This document shows, piece after piece, positions 14,713 through 24,198 of a stretch of 50,442 nucleotides of DNA. A model generated the notes under the pieces. The model saw only the letters and a program-made list of their open reading frames with translations. It was not told the DNA's origin and did not search any database. This DNA comes from Rubrobacter sp. (GTDB lineage Bacteria > Chloroflexota > Chloroflexia > Thermobaculales > Thermobaculaceae): assembly GCA_016781845.1 (NCBI GenBank), contig JADDPP010000151.1:1-50442 (forward strand), read 5' to 3'. How positions within the stretch are numbered: position 1 is the first letter of the stretch; each line of letters begins with the position of its first letter. Made by a program: the position numbers and the translations under genes.

Positions 14713-16710
14713 ATGAGTAACCGTAACAATGGGGATTCGACCGGTAGGCGCGACGGCACTACCACCACGGTCGGCGGTGGACGCCGCGGTGGTAGTGGCG
14801 GTAGGCGCGGCGGAGGGCCGCAGCGTGGTGGTGGCAACAACAGGGGCGGCGCCCCTGGCAGAGGCGGGGTTAACGATGGCCGGGGGCCGCGTGGCGGTCA
14901 GGTAGGCGCAGGGCGGACATCAGCCGTAACAGTGCGCACCAGGCGAATCATCGAGTTGCCGCCTATCATGACTGTAAAGGATCTGGCCGACTCATTCGGG
15001 ATTAGCCCGCCTCAGGTAATCGGCTCGCTGATCCGCAACGGCGTGATGGCTACGATCAACCAGCAGATTGACTACGAGACGGCTGAGATCATCGCCTCCG
15101 ACCTGGGCTACCAGACACGGCTCGTCATCCCACAGACGGACGAGGAGCGCCTGGTCGCGCAGCTCGAGGAGCAGCAGCAGCCTCAGAGGGACGGTGCTGC
15201 GGCCCTGCAGCCGAGGCCGCCAGTGGTGACGGTGATGGGTCATGTTGACCACGGCAAGACGCGGCTGCTTGATGCGATCCGGCGGACGAACGTCGTCGAG
15301 GGCGAGGCCGGAGGCATCACCCAGCATATCGGCGCGTACCAGGTGGAGGTACAGGGGCGCAAGATCACGTTCCTGGACACTCCAGGCCACGAGGCGTTCA
15401 CGGCGATGCGCGCTCGCGGCGCGCAGGTGACCGACATCGTGGTGCTCGTCGTGGCGGCCGACGACGGAGTCATGCCCCAGACGCTTGAGGCGCTGGCTCA
15501 CGCCCGTGCAGCGGAAGTGCCCATAGTTGTCGCAGTGAACAAGATAGACCGGGAGGGCGCGAACCCCGACCGCGTGAAACAGCAGCTCTCAGACCAGGGA
15601 CTTGTACCCGACGACTGGGGCGGCGACACTCCGTTCATCAACGTATCCGCTCTGACTCGCACAGGCATAAACGACCTGCTGGGTATCATCCTGCTCGTCG
15701 CGGACATGCGCGAGCTTACGGCGAACCCGAACCGACCGGCTGAGGGCGTCATCATCGAGGCGCGTGTGGACCCGAACCAGGGCCCGACCGCGACGGTGCT
15801 CGTACACAACGGCACTCTCAAGCTGCGCGACTCCGTTTTGGCTGGCGCTATGCTCGGTCGCGTACGCGCCATGTACGATGACAAGGGCCAGAAACTGCGC
15901 AAGGCGGAGCCCTCGACGCCCGTCCGCATCCAGGGTCTGGAAGGCGTGCCGCAGGCGGGTGACCAGTTGATGGTTGTCGCAGACGAGCGTTTGGCTCGCG
16001 AGGTCGCTGACCAGCGCGCTCGAACGGCTCAGATGGCGACGACTACCCTGGCCCGGCCGAAGACACTCGACGAGTTGTTCAAGGGCGCGGCCGCGAACAA
16101 GGCCAAGGAACTGCGCGTCGTGCTCAAGGCCGACGTACAAGGTTCCATTGGCGCGATCCAGCACGCGCTCGGGCAGATAACTGACGAGGGCGTGAACGTT
16201 TCCGTCGTGTACAGCGGAACAGGGACCATCTCCGAGTCAGACGTGCGTCTTGCGGCTGCCTCGGACGCGATCATCATCGGCTTCAACGTTCGGCCCGACC
16301 CCGCAGCCCGTCGCGTTGCAGAGTCGGAGAACGTAGACATCCGCTTCTACAACATTATCTACAACCTCGTGGATGATGTCAGGGCGGCGCTGTCGGGCAT
16401 GCTGGACCCGGAGTACCGCGAGGTCATTGACGGGTATGCCGAGGTGCGCCAGGTGTTCCGCCTGCCGGGTCGCGAGCAGGCTGCTGGCTCGTACATGCTC
16501 GACGGCAGGGGCTTGCGCAACGACAGGGTGCGCGTCCTCCGTGGCGGCGCTGTGATTCACGACGGCACCATTGCCTCACTGAAGCGCTTCAAGGATGACG
16601 TGCGTGAGGTCGCGACCGGCTTCGAGTTCGGACTGCAGCTGACGAACTTCAGCGAGTTCGAAGAAGGCGACAACATGGAGTTCTACCACCAGGAACAGGT
16701 ACGGCGGTAA
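14713..16710 (+). CDS. infB: Translation initiation factor IF-2
   Basis: A 665-residue GTPase that positions initiator tRNA. Residues 1-78 are a low-complexity Gly/Arg/Asn tract rich in RGG-like pairs. IF2N-like [12 protein letters not shown] follows (about 86), then the G domain: P-loop GHVDHGKT (about 176-183), [17 protein letters not shown] and NKID, then domains II, III and the fMet-tRNA-binding C-terminal domain. AGGAGG lies about 9 nt before the ATG. The RGG-type N-terminus replaces the long helical N-domains of enterobacterial IF-2 and could bind RNA non-specifically. rbfA starts directly after its stop. Confidence 0.97.
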   Translation: MSNRNNGDSTGRRDGTTTTVGGGRRGGSGGRRGGGPQRGGGNNRGGAPGRGGVNDGRGPRGGQVGAGRTSAVTVRTRRIIELPPIMTVKDLADSFGISPPQVIGSLIRNGVMATINQQIDYETAEIIASDLGYQTRLVIPQTDEERLVAQLEEQQQPQRDGAAALQPRPPVVTVMGHVDHGKTRLLDAIRRTNVVEGEAGGITQHIGAYQVEVQGRKITFLDTPGHEAFTAMRARGAQVTDIVVLVVAADDGVMPQTLEALAHARAAEVPIVVAVNKIDREGANPDRVKQQLSDQGLVPDDWGGDTPFINVSALTRTGINDLLGIILLVADMRELTANPNRPAEGVIIEARVDPNQGPTATVLVHNGTLKLRDSVLAGAMLGRVRAMYDDKGQKLRKAEPSTPVRIQGLEGVPQAGDQLMVVADERLAREVADQRARTAQMATTTLARPKTLDELFKGAAANKAKELRVVLKADVQGSIGAIQHALGQITDEGVNVSVVYSGTGTISESDVRLAAASDAIIIGFNVRPDPAARRVAESENVDIRFYNIIYNLVDDVRAALSGMLDPEYREVIDGYAEVRQVFRLPGREQAAGSYMLDGRGLRNDRVRVLRGGAVIHDGTIASLKRFKDDVREVATGFEFGLQLTNFSEFEEGDNMEFYHQEQVRR

Positions 16711-17088
16711 ATGAGCCGCCGTACTGAACAGGTCGCCGAGGAGATCAGGCGCATCCTCGGCGACCTGCTGGTCCGCGAGGTGCGCGACCCGCGTATCGGC
16801 ATGCTTACGGTGACCGGCGTTGATGTCTCACCCGACCTCAAGCACGCCCGCGTACATGTGAGCGTGCTTGGAAGCGAATATGACGAGCGCCTCTCTATGA
16901 CCGCGCTGCGAAAGGCCTCCGGCTTTCTGCGGACGGAGCTAGGCCGGCGGATGGCGTTGCGGCACGTGCCGGAGCTGCGCTTCCAGCCGGACCGAAGCGT
17001 GCAGCACGCGGTCCACATCAGCAAGCTGCTCGACGAGGTGATCCCGCCCGAGCAGGACGGGGACAACGAAGAGGGTGAGCAACGGTAG
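16711..17088 (+). CDS. rbfA: Ribosome-binding factor A
   Basis: A 125-residue 30S maturation factor with a single KH-like domain. It opens with the typical RRTEQVAEEIRRILGDLL and has the VREVRDPRIGMLTVTGVDVSPDLKHARVHVSVLG core. The ATG immediately follows the infB TAA with no gap, so initiation is coupled. The C-terminal ~15 residues are acidic (QDGDNEEGEQR). In many genomes an nrnA-type phosphoesterase gene follows rbfA; here truB follows directly. Confidence 0.95.
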   Translation: MSRRTEQVAEEIRRILGDLLVREVRDPRIGMLTVTGVDVSPDLKHARVHVSVLGSEYDERLSMTALRKASGFLRTELGRRMALRHVPELRFQPDRSVQHAVHISKLLDEVIPPEQDGDNEEGEQR

Positions 17089-17090
17089 GG

Positions 17091-17107
17091 GCGGGCTTTC
17101 AGCCCGC
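17091..17107. repeat. Short palindrome between rbfA and truB
   Basis: GCGGGCT/AGCCCGC, a perfect 7-bp stem with a 3-nt loop, fills most of the short rbfA-truB gap. It could limit access to the truB ribosome site, which has no good Shine-Dalgarno. Confidence 0.5.
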
Positions 17108-17123
17108 AGCCGCCTCAGGGTTT

Positions 17124-17990
17124 GTGCTCCTGTACAAGCCGGTCGGTCCGGGTTCGCAGAGCCTTCTTGGGTCCGTGCGCAGGCTGGCCGGCACCCGGCG
17201 GGTGGGCCACGGCGGCACCCTCGACCCCTTCGCTTCGGGTCTGCTCCCTGTCGCAGTGGGCAGGGCCACCCGGCTAGTTGACCGGCTGCACTCTTTTCCG
17301 AAGACGTACGAGGCGCAGCTACGCCTCGGTCTGGAGACGGACAGTTTGGACCTCGAAGGGGAAGTCCAAACTGCTGCGGACGTTCCCGCCCTCACCGAGT
17401 CTCAAGTCAGATCCTGCCTGTCCAGCTTTGTCGGCGCGCTGGAGCAGACGCCGCCCGCGTACTCCGCCGCGAGAATCGGCGGACGGCGCGCGTACGAGAT
17501 AGCACGGGCTGGAGGAGTTGTAGATCTCGCTGCCAGGACCGTGGAGATTCACGAGCTCGCGCTGTTGGGCCTTGCGGGCGACACTCTTACCTTCCAAGTT
17601 ACCTGTTCCTCAGGGACGTACGTACGTTCGCTGGGCAGGGATATCGCAGCGGCGCTCGGTACGGTCGGACATCTCACGCGGCTGGTACGCACGCGGGTAG
17701 GTCCGTTCCGTCTCGAGGACGCGCTCACGGCACCTGAGATGCATGAAGCAGCTCGGACGCTCGGCTTCGACAAGGTTCTGATACCGCCCGACATGCTCCT
17801 CCGAGATACACCCGCGATGCTGCTCACCGGCCAGCAGGCGGACGCAGTTCGCAACGGCGCTCCCCTGACGCATGCCTTCTCAGTCCCCCCTGGAACTTCT
17901 GTACGGGCCTACGAGGAAGACGGGGCCCTGCTGTCGCTGCTCAGCGTGAGCGAAGAGGGTAGCCTGTCGCCCACGTTCTTGCTAAAGTAA
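17124..17990 (+). CDS. truB: tRNA pseudouridine(55) synthase TruB
   Basis: A 288-residue enzyme forming pseudouridine 55 in the tRNA T-loop. Near the N-terminus are LLYKPVGPGSQSLLG and the catalytic motif GHGGTLDPFASGLLP, with Asp34 as nucleophile. KTYEAQLRLGLETDSLDLEG and CSSGTYVRSLGRDI are also conserved. The GTG start at 17124 leaves a very short N-terminus before the KPVG motif and has only a weak AGGG upstream; no better in-frame start exists after the upstream stop. Confidence 0.95.
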   Translation: MLLYKPVGPGSQSLLGSVRRLAGTRRVGHGGTLDPFASGLLPVAVGRATRLVDRLHSFPKTYEAQLRLGLETDSLDLEGEVQTAADVPALTESQVRSCLSSFVGALEQTPPAYSAARIGGRRAYEIARAGGVVDLAARTVEIHELALLGLAGDTLTFQVTCSSGTYVRSLGRDIAAALGTVGHLTRLVRTRVGPFRLEDALTAPEMHEAARTLGFDKVLIPPDMLLRDTPAMLLTGQQADAVRNGAPLTHAFSVPPGTSVRAYEEDGALLSLLSVSEEGSLSPTFLLK

Positions 17991-17994
17991 TGGC

Positions 17995-18942
17995 GTGACA
18001 GATACAGCACCCGCAAGCACCTCTACTCCCGGCGGCCCGTACGCTCTCGCCATAGGCACGTTCGATGGAGTCCACCTCGGTCACCAGGAGGTTCTGCGTC
18101 GCACCGTTGAGGCAGCTCGGTTGCGCGGCCTCGTCCCCGCTGCCCTAACCTTCGTCCCTCACCCCCGAAGCGTCGTGCATGGTGTGAAGGAGATTCCGTA
18201 CCTTATGCAGCTGGAGGAGCGGACCAGGCGCATAAGGGAACTAGGCGTGGCCGAGGTGAGAGTGCAGCGGTTCGACGCCGCGCTCGCCGCGCTCACAGCG
18301 CGCGAGTTCTTCGAGCGTCTGGGCGAGGAGCTGCCGCTCCGGCACCTCGTGGTCGGGAAGGACTTCCGCATTGGCCGGGGGCGCGAGGCGGGCGTAGCGG
18401 AGCTGCGGCTGCTGGGAGCGGAGTTGGGCTGGAGTATGGAGGACGTACCGGCGGTTTGGGTTGAGGGCGCTCCCGTATCCAGTACCCGTATTCGAGAAGC
18501 TCTGGCCGGCGAGGGCAACGTGGAGCTGGCGGCCAGGCTTCTCACCAGACCGTTTGAGCTCTCAGGAACTGTTGTGGAGGGCTTTGGCAGGGGCCGAACC
18601 ATTGGTGTGCCTACCGCGAACGTTCGCCTCCCGGACGAGATCCTTGTTCCCCGCAACGGCGTCTACTTCTGCAGTGCCACGGCCGCCCTACAGCCTGAGC
18701 GGGACCTGTACGGCGTTCTGAACATCGGCATCCGCCCTACATTCGATTCTGGAACGCGGAGTGTGGAGCTACACATCCTTGACTGGTCGGGCGATCTGTA
18801 TGGAGAGACGCTCCGGGTGCGCTTCCTGCGCCGTCTGCGCGAAGAGCGCAAGTTCGAGAGCGTGGACGTGCTGGTGCGCCAGATCGCGCGGGACATCGTT
18901 GAGGCGCGGTCATTGATCTCAGGTCAGCACCAGCCGCTGTAG
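17995..18942 (+). CDS. ribF: Bifunctional riboflavin kinase/FAD synthetase
   Basis: A 315-residue two-domain enzyme making FMN and then FAD. The N-terminal nucleotidyltransferase domain has IGTFDGVHLGHQ (HxGH-type ATP site) and VSSTRIREAL. The C-terminal kinase domain has FGRGRTIGVPTANV with the Mg-binding Thr-Ala-Asn, and GVYFCSA. The GTG start is 4 nt after the truB stop. The flavin product would serve the FAD oxidoreductase and other flavoproteins nearby. It is the last gene of the nusA operon; the L21 gene has its own promoter. Confidence 0.96.
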   Translation: MTDTAPASTSTPGGPYALAIGTFDGVHLGHQEVLRRTVEAARLRGLVPAALTFVPHPRSVVHGVKEIPYLMQLEERTRRIRELGVAEVRVQRFDAALAALTAREFFERLGEELPLRHLVVGKDFRIGRGREAGVAELRLLGAELGWSMEDVPAVWVEGAPVSSTRIREALAGEGNVELAARLLTRPFELSGTVVEGFGRGRTIGVPTANVRLPDEILVPRNGVYFCSATAALQPERDLYGVLNIGIRPTFDSGTRSVELHILDWSGDLYGETLRVRFLRRLREERKFESVDVLVRQIARDIVEARSLISGQHQPL

Positions 18943-19102
18943 ACCATTTCAGGCGTGGGGCAAGCGGCTCGCCTGGTCAACTCGCTCTCGAACCCGTTCC
19001 TGGCATCCATCTCAGGGGTCCGTGTCTGCAGCACCGGCTTCGGCTCGTTGTAGCGCTGCTTGAGCACCGGTCGAGCAAGACTTTTGTGACGCGTCGCGCG
19101 CT

Positions 19103-19132
19103 TTGACGCATCGCATGCTGTGTCGGTATAAT
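19103..19132 (+). promoter_or_regulatory. Promoter of rplU-rpmA(-rpmE)
   Basis: TTGACG (19103-19108) and TATAAT (19127-19132) with an 18-nt spacer form a near-consensus housekeeping promoter. The start of transcription near 19139 leaves a leader of about 60 nt before the L21 TTG. Confidence 0.8.
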
Positions 19133-19200
19133 TGGTCTTCGTGAGCTACGATTTCACGCGCGGTATCTGGGCCCGCTCTGAATCTGGAGGACAATCAGCA

Positions 19201-19587
19201 TTGTACGCAGTGGTACGCAGCAACGGCAAACAGTACAAAGTGGCCGTTGGGGACGAGATACAGCTTGAGGCGCTGGGCTTCGAGCCCGGTGAAACTGTCG
19301 AGCTTGGAGAGGTCCTCATGATCGTTGATGGCGACGACGTGCGGATCGGCAAGCCGACGGTCGCGGGCGCCACTGTGCGGGCCACAGTGGTTTCCGAGAC
19401 GCGCGGGCCGAAGATAGAGATCTTCAAGTTCAAGGCGAAGAAGCGCTACCGGAAGCACCAGGGCCACCGGCAGACCTACACCCGCGTGAAGGTCAACGAG
19501 ATAGCGGCCGAGGGAATAAGCGCACGAGCCACGGACGTTCAAGATATAGCAGCCCCGCAGGCTGCCACGGAGGAAAGCGAGGCTTAA
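19201..19587 (+). CDS. rplU: 50S ribosomal protein L21
   Basis: A 128-residue ribosomal protein. It opens [17 protein letters not shown], as L21 does, and the core ends with [21 protein letters not shown]. About 25 extra C-terminal residues (Ala/Glu-rich) follow the usual end. The start is TTG 19201, chosen because GGAGG lies 11 nt upstream and the protein then begins at the family's normal position; the open frame upstream contains the promoter. Confidence 0.96.
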   Translation: MYAVVRSNGKQYKVAVGDEIQLEALGFEPGETVELGEVLMIVDGDDVRIGKPTVAGATVRATVVSETRGPKIEIFKFKAKKRYRKHQGHRQTYTRVKVNEIAAEGISARATDVQDIAAPQAATEESEA

Positions 19588-19588
19588 C

Positions 19589-19858
19589 ATGGCACATAAG
19601 AAGGGTGTAGGCAGCTCCCGCAACGGGCGCGACAGCAACCCGAAGATGCTCGGGGTCAAGAAGTTCGGCGGAGAGAAGGTGCGTGCGGGCAACATCATCG
19701 TCCGCCAGCGCGGCACCAAGATTCGCCCTGGCGAGAACGTCGGGCTCGGGAAGGACCACACGATCTTCGCGCTCATTGATGGCGAGGTAAGATTCGCCCG
19801 CTTCGGCGACAGGGATCAGCGGCAGGTCAGCGTCTATCCAGCCACCCTGCAGGCGTAA
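19589..19858 (+). CDS. rpmA: 50S ribosomal protein L27
   Basis: An 89-residue ribosomal protein starting [20 protein letters not shown], with the usual [24 protein letters not shown] core. The N-terminal tail reaches the peptidyl-transferase centre. There is no Firmicutes-type cleaved N-terminal extension. It begins 1 nt after the rplU stop, the classical L21-L27 pair. Confidence 0.97.
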   Translation: MAHKKGVGSSRNGRDSNPKMLGVKKFGGEKVRAGNIIVRQRGTKIRPGENVGLGKDHTIFALIDGEVRFARFGDRDQRQVSVYPATLQA

Positions 19859-19892
19859 CTGAAACTATAGAGATACAGGCAAGAGACATTAA

Positions 19893-20309
19893 ATGAAGGC
19901 AAACATTCATCCGAAGTATGTAGAGGCAACGGTGACGTGCGCCTGCGGGAACAGTTGGAAGACTATGTCTACCCGCTCGACACTACGCACTGACCTCTGC
20001 TCCAACTGCCACCCGTTCTATACGGGCGAGCAGCGTATTGTGGATACTGCCGGCCAGGTGGACCGCTTCATGCGACGCCTGAACAGGCGGCAGGAGCCAA
20101 AGAGCAAGACGACGTCGCAGCAGGCCCCGGTAGCCACGCCCGCAGCGGAGCGCCCGACGCTCGCGCAGGCAGCAGACCAGCTTCCGGCCGAGGAGCCAGC
20201 AGGCGCGGCGGGCGTTCCGCCGACCGCGGACTCCACGCAATCCAGCGCACCTACCGGACCGGGCATGGCCAGCCAGCTCGACCCCCAGACTCAGACGACC
20301 CAGTCGTAA
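19893..20309 (+). CDS. rpmE: 50S ribosomal protein L31 with long C-terminal extension
   Basis: A 138-residue protein whose first ~70 residues are a zinc-type L31. [20 protein letters not shown] and [24 protein letters not shown] supply the zinc cysteines and the conserved core. The remaining ~68 residues are low complexity, rich in Ala, Pro, Gln, Thr and Ser with acidic residues, and have no parallel in ordinary L31 (about 70-80 residues). The ATG lies 34 nt after rpmA, so it is probably cotranscribed. A 19-bp hairpin follows the stop. Confidence 0.93.
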   Translation: MKANIHPKYVEATVTCACGNSWKTMSTRSTLRTDLCSNCHPFYTGEQRIVDTAGQVDRFMRRLNRRQEPKSKTTSQQAPVATPAAERPTLAQAADQLPAEEPAGAAGVPPTADSTQSSAPTGPGMASQLDPQTQTTQS

Positions 20310-20329
20310 GTCACATCGCGCGACATCCA

Positions 20330-20372
20330 ACGCCAGGAGCGACAGAGGTTTTTCCTCTGTCGCTCCTGGCGT
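20330..20372. terminator. Bidirectional terminator hairpin between rpmE and the DUF4129 gene
   Basis: A perfect 19-bp stem (20330-20348 with 20354-20372) with a TTTTT loop lies between two convergent genes, 20 nt after the rpmE stop and 8 nt before the DUF4129 stop. There is no strong T-tract on either strand, but length and location indicate a shared transcription-stop or 3'-end stabilising element. Confidence 0.75.
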
Positions 20373-20380
20373 CTCTGCGG

Positions 20381-21805
20381 TTATTCCCTGGTTCTGAGTT
20401 CTCCCCTAACCTGTGCCCGTAGCTCACGTGCGCGGCGGGCCAGCTCCGGCGGCGCGGGCCGCGTGCTGTAGCGTACTTCCTGATAGATCGAGGCCAGTTC
20501 AGCGAGCGCGGGGGAAGGCTGCGACGCTGCGTGCTCCCATGCGGTCTGAGAAGGTTCCCTGCCCCGGCCCTCGCGGGCGTACGTCTCCTGCACGTCACGG
20601 TACACGCGCCGTACCTCGGCAGTATGTCTCCATGCAGGGTCGTGCATCAGCGCTCTCAGCGGATCATCACCCCGACGGCGGAGGCGACCGAGCAGCCCGC
20701 GCAACCCCGCCCCTATGTCGGGACGCTCCCAGACCGACTCACGGCTGACGGGCACCCCGGCCATGCTCTCGCGACGGGGCCTCAGCCGGGTAAGTGCGTA
20801 CACCGCGAGCAGCCCGGCCAGAAGTACCACAGCCCACACCAACCAGTCCGGCAGGGAGACCAACCCTTCCGATACCTCACGCCGGATCCTGTCCGCCTGG
20901 TCCGGCTCCAGCGTTACCTCTCGCGGCCTGACGCCGAGTCCGGGGAAAATACTGCGCAGCAGGCGTATAGCTTGATCCAGGAGCCACGCGAGCACCCACC
21001 CCAGGAATGTCAGCACTCTGGCCACCCCCAGGGTTATCAGTACCACGACCGAGAGCACGGCCCGTGTCGCGAGGTCGATCAAAGGTGCGACCGTGCCAAA
21101 CAGGAGAGCGGAGAGGCCAAGAGTCAGCAGCACAGCGACTCCGACCGGCAGCGTAGACGCGCCGAGCCATGCGGAGAGCGCAGACCTGCCGCCGGACGCT
21201 CGCTGCGGCGTCTCAATCCATCGAGTGTACGCGAGCACGAATAGCGTGAGAATGAAGAACGCCGCGATGCGCCATATCACTATCTGCAACTGGGGCCCCG
21301 TGCCCCAGATGGCCAGGCCAGCTATCAGCAGCCCCGCCACTGGCACCGCACCCCACTCGAAGGTTGCCTGCGCCGCATCGGAGCCAGGTGTCTCGCGCAC
21401 CATCTGCCGCCACCAGATGCCGAGCAGAGTCAGCGCGACCAGGAACGGGTTGCTGAGTGCGGAGCTGGGTCGGAACGCGGCGGGGGTAAGGGCATCAACG
21501 AGCCAGTCAGCAGACCATAAGGGCTGGTTTGGATAGCTCGTGACGTAAACGCCAAGCAGCACGGTGAGGGCGATAGTCGTGCCGACCAGAAATGTGTACA
21601 GCCGAGACGGCAGGCCGTGGAGCGCGCGGGGCAAGAAGAAGGCGAGCAGCCCGAGCGCCCACAAGGACGCCCAGCCTAGCGGGCTGGCCCCGAACGAGCC
21701 CGCGATCTCAGCGAGGAGCACGTGCAGCAGGGCGGTCTCCGCGCCGGTGAGCAACACCGCGACAACGGCGGTGCCCCCCAGTCCGCTCCAGTATCGCTGG
21801 ATCAC
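20381..21805 (-). CDS. DUF4129 domain-containing membrane protein
   Basis: A 474-residue protein with about nine membrane helices followed by a cytosolic C-terminal region. The last ~90 residues match DUF4129: VRRVYRDVQETYAREG, then LAELASIYQEVRYS. The transglutaminase domain often fused to or encoded beside DUF4129 is absent. Its start overlaps the DUF58 gene by 4 bp. The trio MoxR-DUF58-DUF4129 is a widespread operon thought to assemble or activate secreted or cell-surface proteins; its exact job here is unknown. Confidence 0.85.
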   Translation of the reverse strand: MIQRYWSGLGGTAVVAVLLTGAETALLHVLLAEIAGSFGASPLGWASLWALGLLAFFLPRALHGLPSRLYTFLVGTTIALTVLLGVYVTSYPNQPLWSADWLVDALTPAAFRPSSALSNPFLVALTLLGIWWRQMVRETPGSDAAQATFEWGAVPVAGLLIAGLAIWGTGPQLQIVIWRIAAFFILTLFVLAYTRWIETPQRASGGRSALSAWLGASTLPVGVAVLLTLGLSALLFGTVAPLIDLATRAVLSVVVLITLGVARVLTFLGWVLAWLLDQAIRLLRSIFPGLGVRPREVTLEPDQADRIRREVSEGLVSLPDWLVWAVVLLAGLLAVYALTRLRPRRESMAGVPVSRESVWERPDIGAGLRGLLGRLRRRGDDPLRALMHDPAWRHTAEVRRVYRDVQETYAREGRGREPSQTAWEHAASQPSPALAELASIYQEVRYSTRPAPPELARRARELRAQVRGELRTRE

Positions 21806-22971
21806 GAAGTTACCCCGGTACGTGTTTCACGCGAGATCGCCCGGCTGAGCCCGACGTCGAGCAGGAGGACGTGGTGGCCCGCCCTTCGGTACAGCTCCAC
21901 CTGCTCGTCCACCGCTCGGAGGCGAACCGCCGTGACCACTACGACAGTGGTGCCGGCGGGCAACTTGCGCCGCTCGGCGCGCAGCAGCTCTGCGAGCGGC
22001 ATGTTCGGGTACGGAAACACCCTGGCTAGCGTGTCCATGACCGCGAGGAACGTCTGGTCCGCCCGCGCCAGGCCAATGCGTATCTTCTGTCGGGTGCCAG
22101 AGCGCAGGCCGTTAACGTACAGGCCGAGCGCGCGCCGCTCATTGTGAACTCTGTGCGCGACGGTCGCGGCAGTGCTGATGGCGTACTCGACAGCTTCCGC
22201 GTCCACCCCCTGCCAGGCGTGCTCCGCGCTGGCGAGGTCCAGGAAGATAAGCACGCCCGGCTCAGTCGTCGGCCGCAAGACCTTGGACTGCAACCGCGTG
22301 CTTCGCGCGCTGGCCCGCCAGTGTACCTGTCGCAACGTGTCGCCCTCCGCATAGGGGCGGGCGCCGACGACGTTGAGCGGGTCGTCGAGCATCCCCCTGC
22401 CGGTGCGGGTGCCCTCGAACGGAAACAGCCGGTCGAGCGCGAGCTGCTCCACAGGCACCAGCTTCGGGTAGACGAGCACTCCGAGCGTATCTCCGAGCTT
22501 CTCCACGCGCTCGTACAGGCCGAAGGGGTCTCCGGAGCGCAGGGTGGCCGGGCCGATAAGGTGATAGCCGCGGCGCGGGCACTCCAGGGTGTAACGGAAG
22601 CGAAGCCGCTCGTACCACCCGACGGACACCTGAAAGCGCAGCTCGTACTTCCTGCCGGGTCTCGGCTCCTCCTCAAGACCGCGCAAGATGAGCGTTTCCT
22701 CCACGCGATCCTCGACGACGAGCCACGGCAGCGTCAGCGGCTTAGGATTCGTCAGGTGCAGCTCCAGGACGACGCTCTCGCCCGCGTAAATACGTTCTGA
22801 TGAGAGAGTCCGCTCGTACCTCACGCGGTGCAGGGCGAAGCGCGCCCAGAGCTTCGCGGTAAGAACCACCGAGAGGAGGAGCAGGCCGAGCGTGCCAATA
22901 GCGTAGCTCCCCGACAGAGCGCCCGCTAGAGTCAGCAGCGCCCCGGCGAGTATCCATCCCTCGTTGCGCAC
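21802..22971 (-). CDS. DUF58 domain-containing protein
   Basis: A 389-residue protein with two N-terminal membrane helices (about residues 8-45), a beta-rich middle domain and the DUF58 region. The region with DPFGLYERVEKLG leads to the hallmark YAEGDTLRQVHWRASART-like segment and then a von Willebrand A-like fold beginning GVLIFLDLASAEH. DUF58 proteins are partners of MoxR ATPases, perhaps as substrates or adaptors. It overlaps the downstream DUF4129 gene by 4 bp. Confidence 0.9.
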   Translation of the reverse strand: MRNEGWILAGALLTLAGALSGSYAIGTLGLLLLSVVLTAKLWARFALHRVRYERTLSSERIYAGESVVLELHLTNPKPLTLPWLVVEDRVEETLILRGLEEEPRPGRKYELRFQVSVGWYERLRFRYTLECPRRGYHLIGPATLRSGDPFGLYERVEKLGDTLGVLVYPKLVPVEQLALDRLFPFEGTRTGRGMLDDPLNVVGARPYAEGDTLRQVHWRASARSTRLQSKVLRPTTEPGVLIFLDLASAEHAWQGVDAEAVEYAISTAATVAHRVHNERRALGLYVNGLRSGTRQKIRIGLARADQTFLAVMDTLARVFPYPNMPLAELLRAERRKLPAGTTVVVVTAVRLRAVDEQVELYRRAGHHVLLLDVGLSRAISRETRTGVTS

Positions 22972-22989
22972 CCAGGCCGACCTCCCTCG

Positions 22990-23928
22990 CTACCGCTCGA
23001 CCGGCACTTCCAACCGGGCCAGCACGTCCCCAACCACCTGCTGCGGCGTGCGCCCTCTCAGCCTCGCCTCCTGGTCGAGCACGAGTCTGTGGGCCAGCAC
23101 GGGCGGTGCAAGCTCCTTGACATCATCGGGCAGGACGTAGCCCCGGCCATCCAGAGCCGCTCTCGCCTGTGCCGCGCGGAAGAGTGCGATTCCCGCCCTC
23201 GGGCTCGCCCCCAGTTCAACGGCCGGGTGCGTGCGCGTCGAGCGCACGAGCGCGGAGATATAGCGCGTCACCTCGGGCTCAACCGCCACTTCCCGCGCCT
23301 CTTCTCTGGCCTCCGCCACGTCCGCAGCCGACGCTACCGGCACGCCATCCGTCCCGCCGGGGCGCGCCGCGTGCTCCCGAAGGATCATCTCTTCCTGCTC
23401 CTCGTTCGGGTAGCCCAGACTCAACCGCAGCATAAAGCGGTCGAGTTGCGCCTCGGGCAGCGGGAACGTGCCCTCCAACTCCACGGGGTTCTGCGTCGCG
23501 AGAACTATGAACGGCTGCGGCAGTGTCCTCGTGTCGCCTTCGACCGTCACCTGCCGCTCCTGCATCGCCTCCAGAAGCGCCGACTGGGTACGTGGTGCGG
23601 CGCGGTTTATCTCGTCAGCGAGAAGCACGCCCGCGAATATTGGCCCCTCCCGGAAGAGCCATTCCGAGGAGCGCTGGCTGAAGTAATACGAGCCAGTGAT
23701 GTCGGAGGGCAGCAGGTCCGGCGTGAACTGGATACGTCCGAAGCGAACGTCAATGGACCGCGCGAGGGCGCGGGCGAGGCTAGTCTTACCAACTCCGGGT
23801 ACGTCTTCGATAAGCACGTGCCCCTCGGAAAGCAGTGCGACAAGAAGCATTCTCACTGGCGCGTCCATGCCCACGAGCGACCCCGAGACCTGCCTGCCAA
23901 CCCGCGCCGCAAGCTCCGCTGCCGTCAC
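22990..23928 (-). CDS. MoxR family AAA+ ATPase
   Basis: A 312-residue AAA+ ATPase with Walker A EDVPGVGKTSLA, Walker B LLADEINRAAPRTQSALLEAM, sensor-1 ATQNPVELEGTFPLPEAQLDRF and the C-terminal lid. MoxR proteins act as chaperone-like ATPases for complex assembly, usually with VWA or DUF58 partners. The start is GTG 23928, with AGGAGAGGAG 8 nt upstream; the frame continues open upstream, but that part has no family similarity. It is first of the MoxR-DUF58-DUF4129 operon, divergent from the PBP gene. Confidence 0.92.
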   Translation of the reverse strand: MTAAELAARVGRQVSGSLVGMDAPVRMLLVALLSEGHVLIEDVPGVGKTSLARALARSIDVRFGRIQFTPDLLPSDITGSYYFSQRSSEWLFREGPIFAGVLLADEINRAAPRTQSALLEAMQERQVTVEGDTRTLPQPFIVLATQNPVELEGTFPLPEAQLDRFMLRLSLGYPNEEQEEMILREHAARPGGTDGVPVASAADVAEAREEAREVAVEPEVTRYISALVRSTRTHPAVELGASPRAGIALFRAAQARAALDGRGYVLPDDVKELAPPVLAHRLVLDQEARLRGRTPQQVVGDVLARLEVPVER

Positions 23929-24198
23929 AAAACGTCTCCTCTCCTGGGGTTTGGAGCCCCGAGGACACAGAGAGGGATGTTCGGACGGAGATAAGGGTTC
24001 GCCCTTGTACTGGCAGTGGCAGGCAAGGGGGCATGCGCCCCACGTGGCCGTTCCCTTCCTCCGTGTCCGTTGATCCTGAGTATCCTCGGTGGTAGCCGCA
24101 TCATACCAGACCGTGAGATGCGCGAATGGTCTTGTCCGCCTATCTGCTATCATGATTGCGATTGACATACAGAGCAACTGTTGGGGGTAAGGTAGGGA

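Noticed and set aside
23929-24198. Repeat element between moxR and the PBP gene, suggested by ACACAGAGAGGG and CTCCGTGTCCG words
   Set aside because: The words resemble the ends of the 39864-40093 element, but arms do not pair well and boundaries are unclear.
24162-24198. Promoter of the PBP gene with TTGACA
   Set aside because: TTGACA is present about 35 nt before the ATG, but no acceptable -10 box follows at 16-18 nt.
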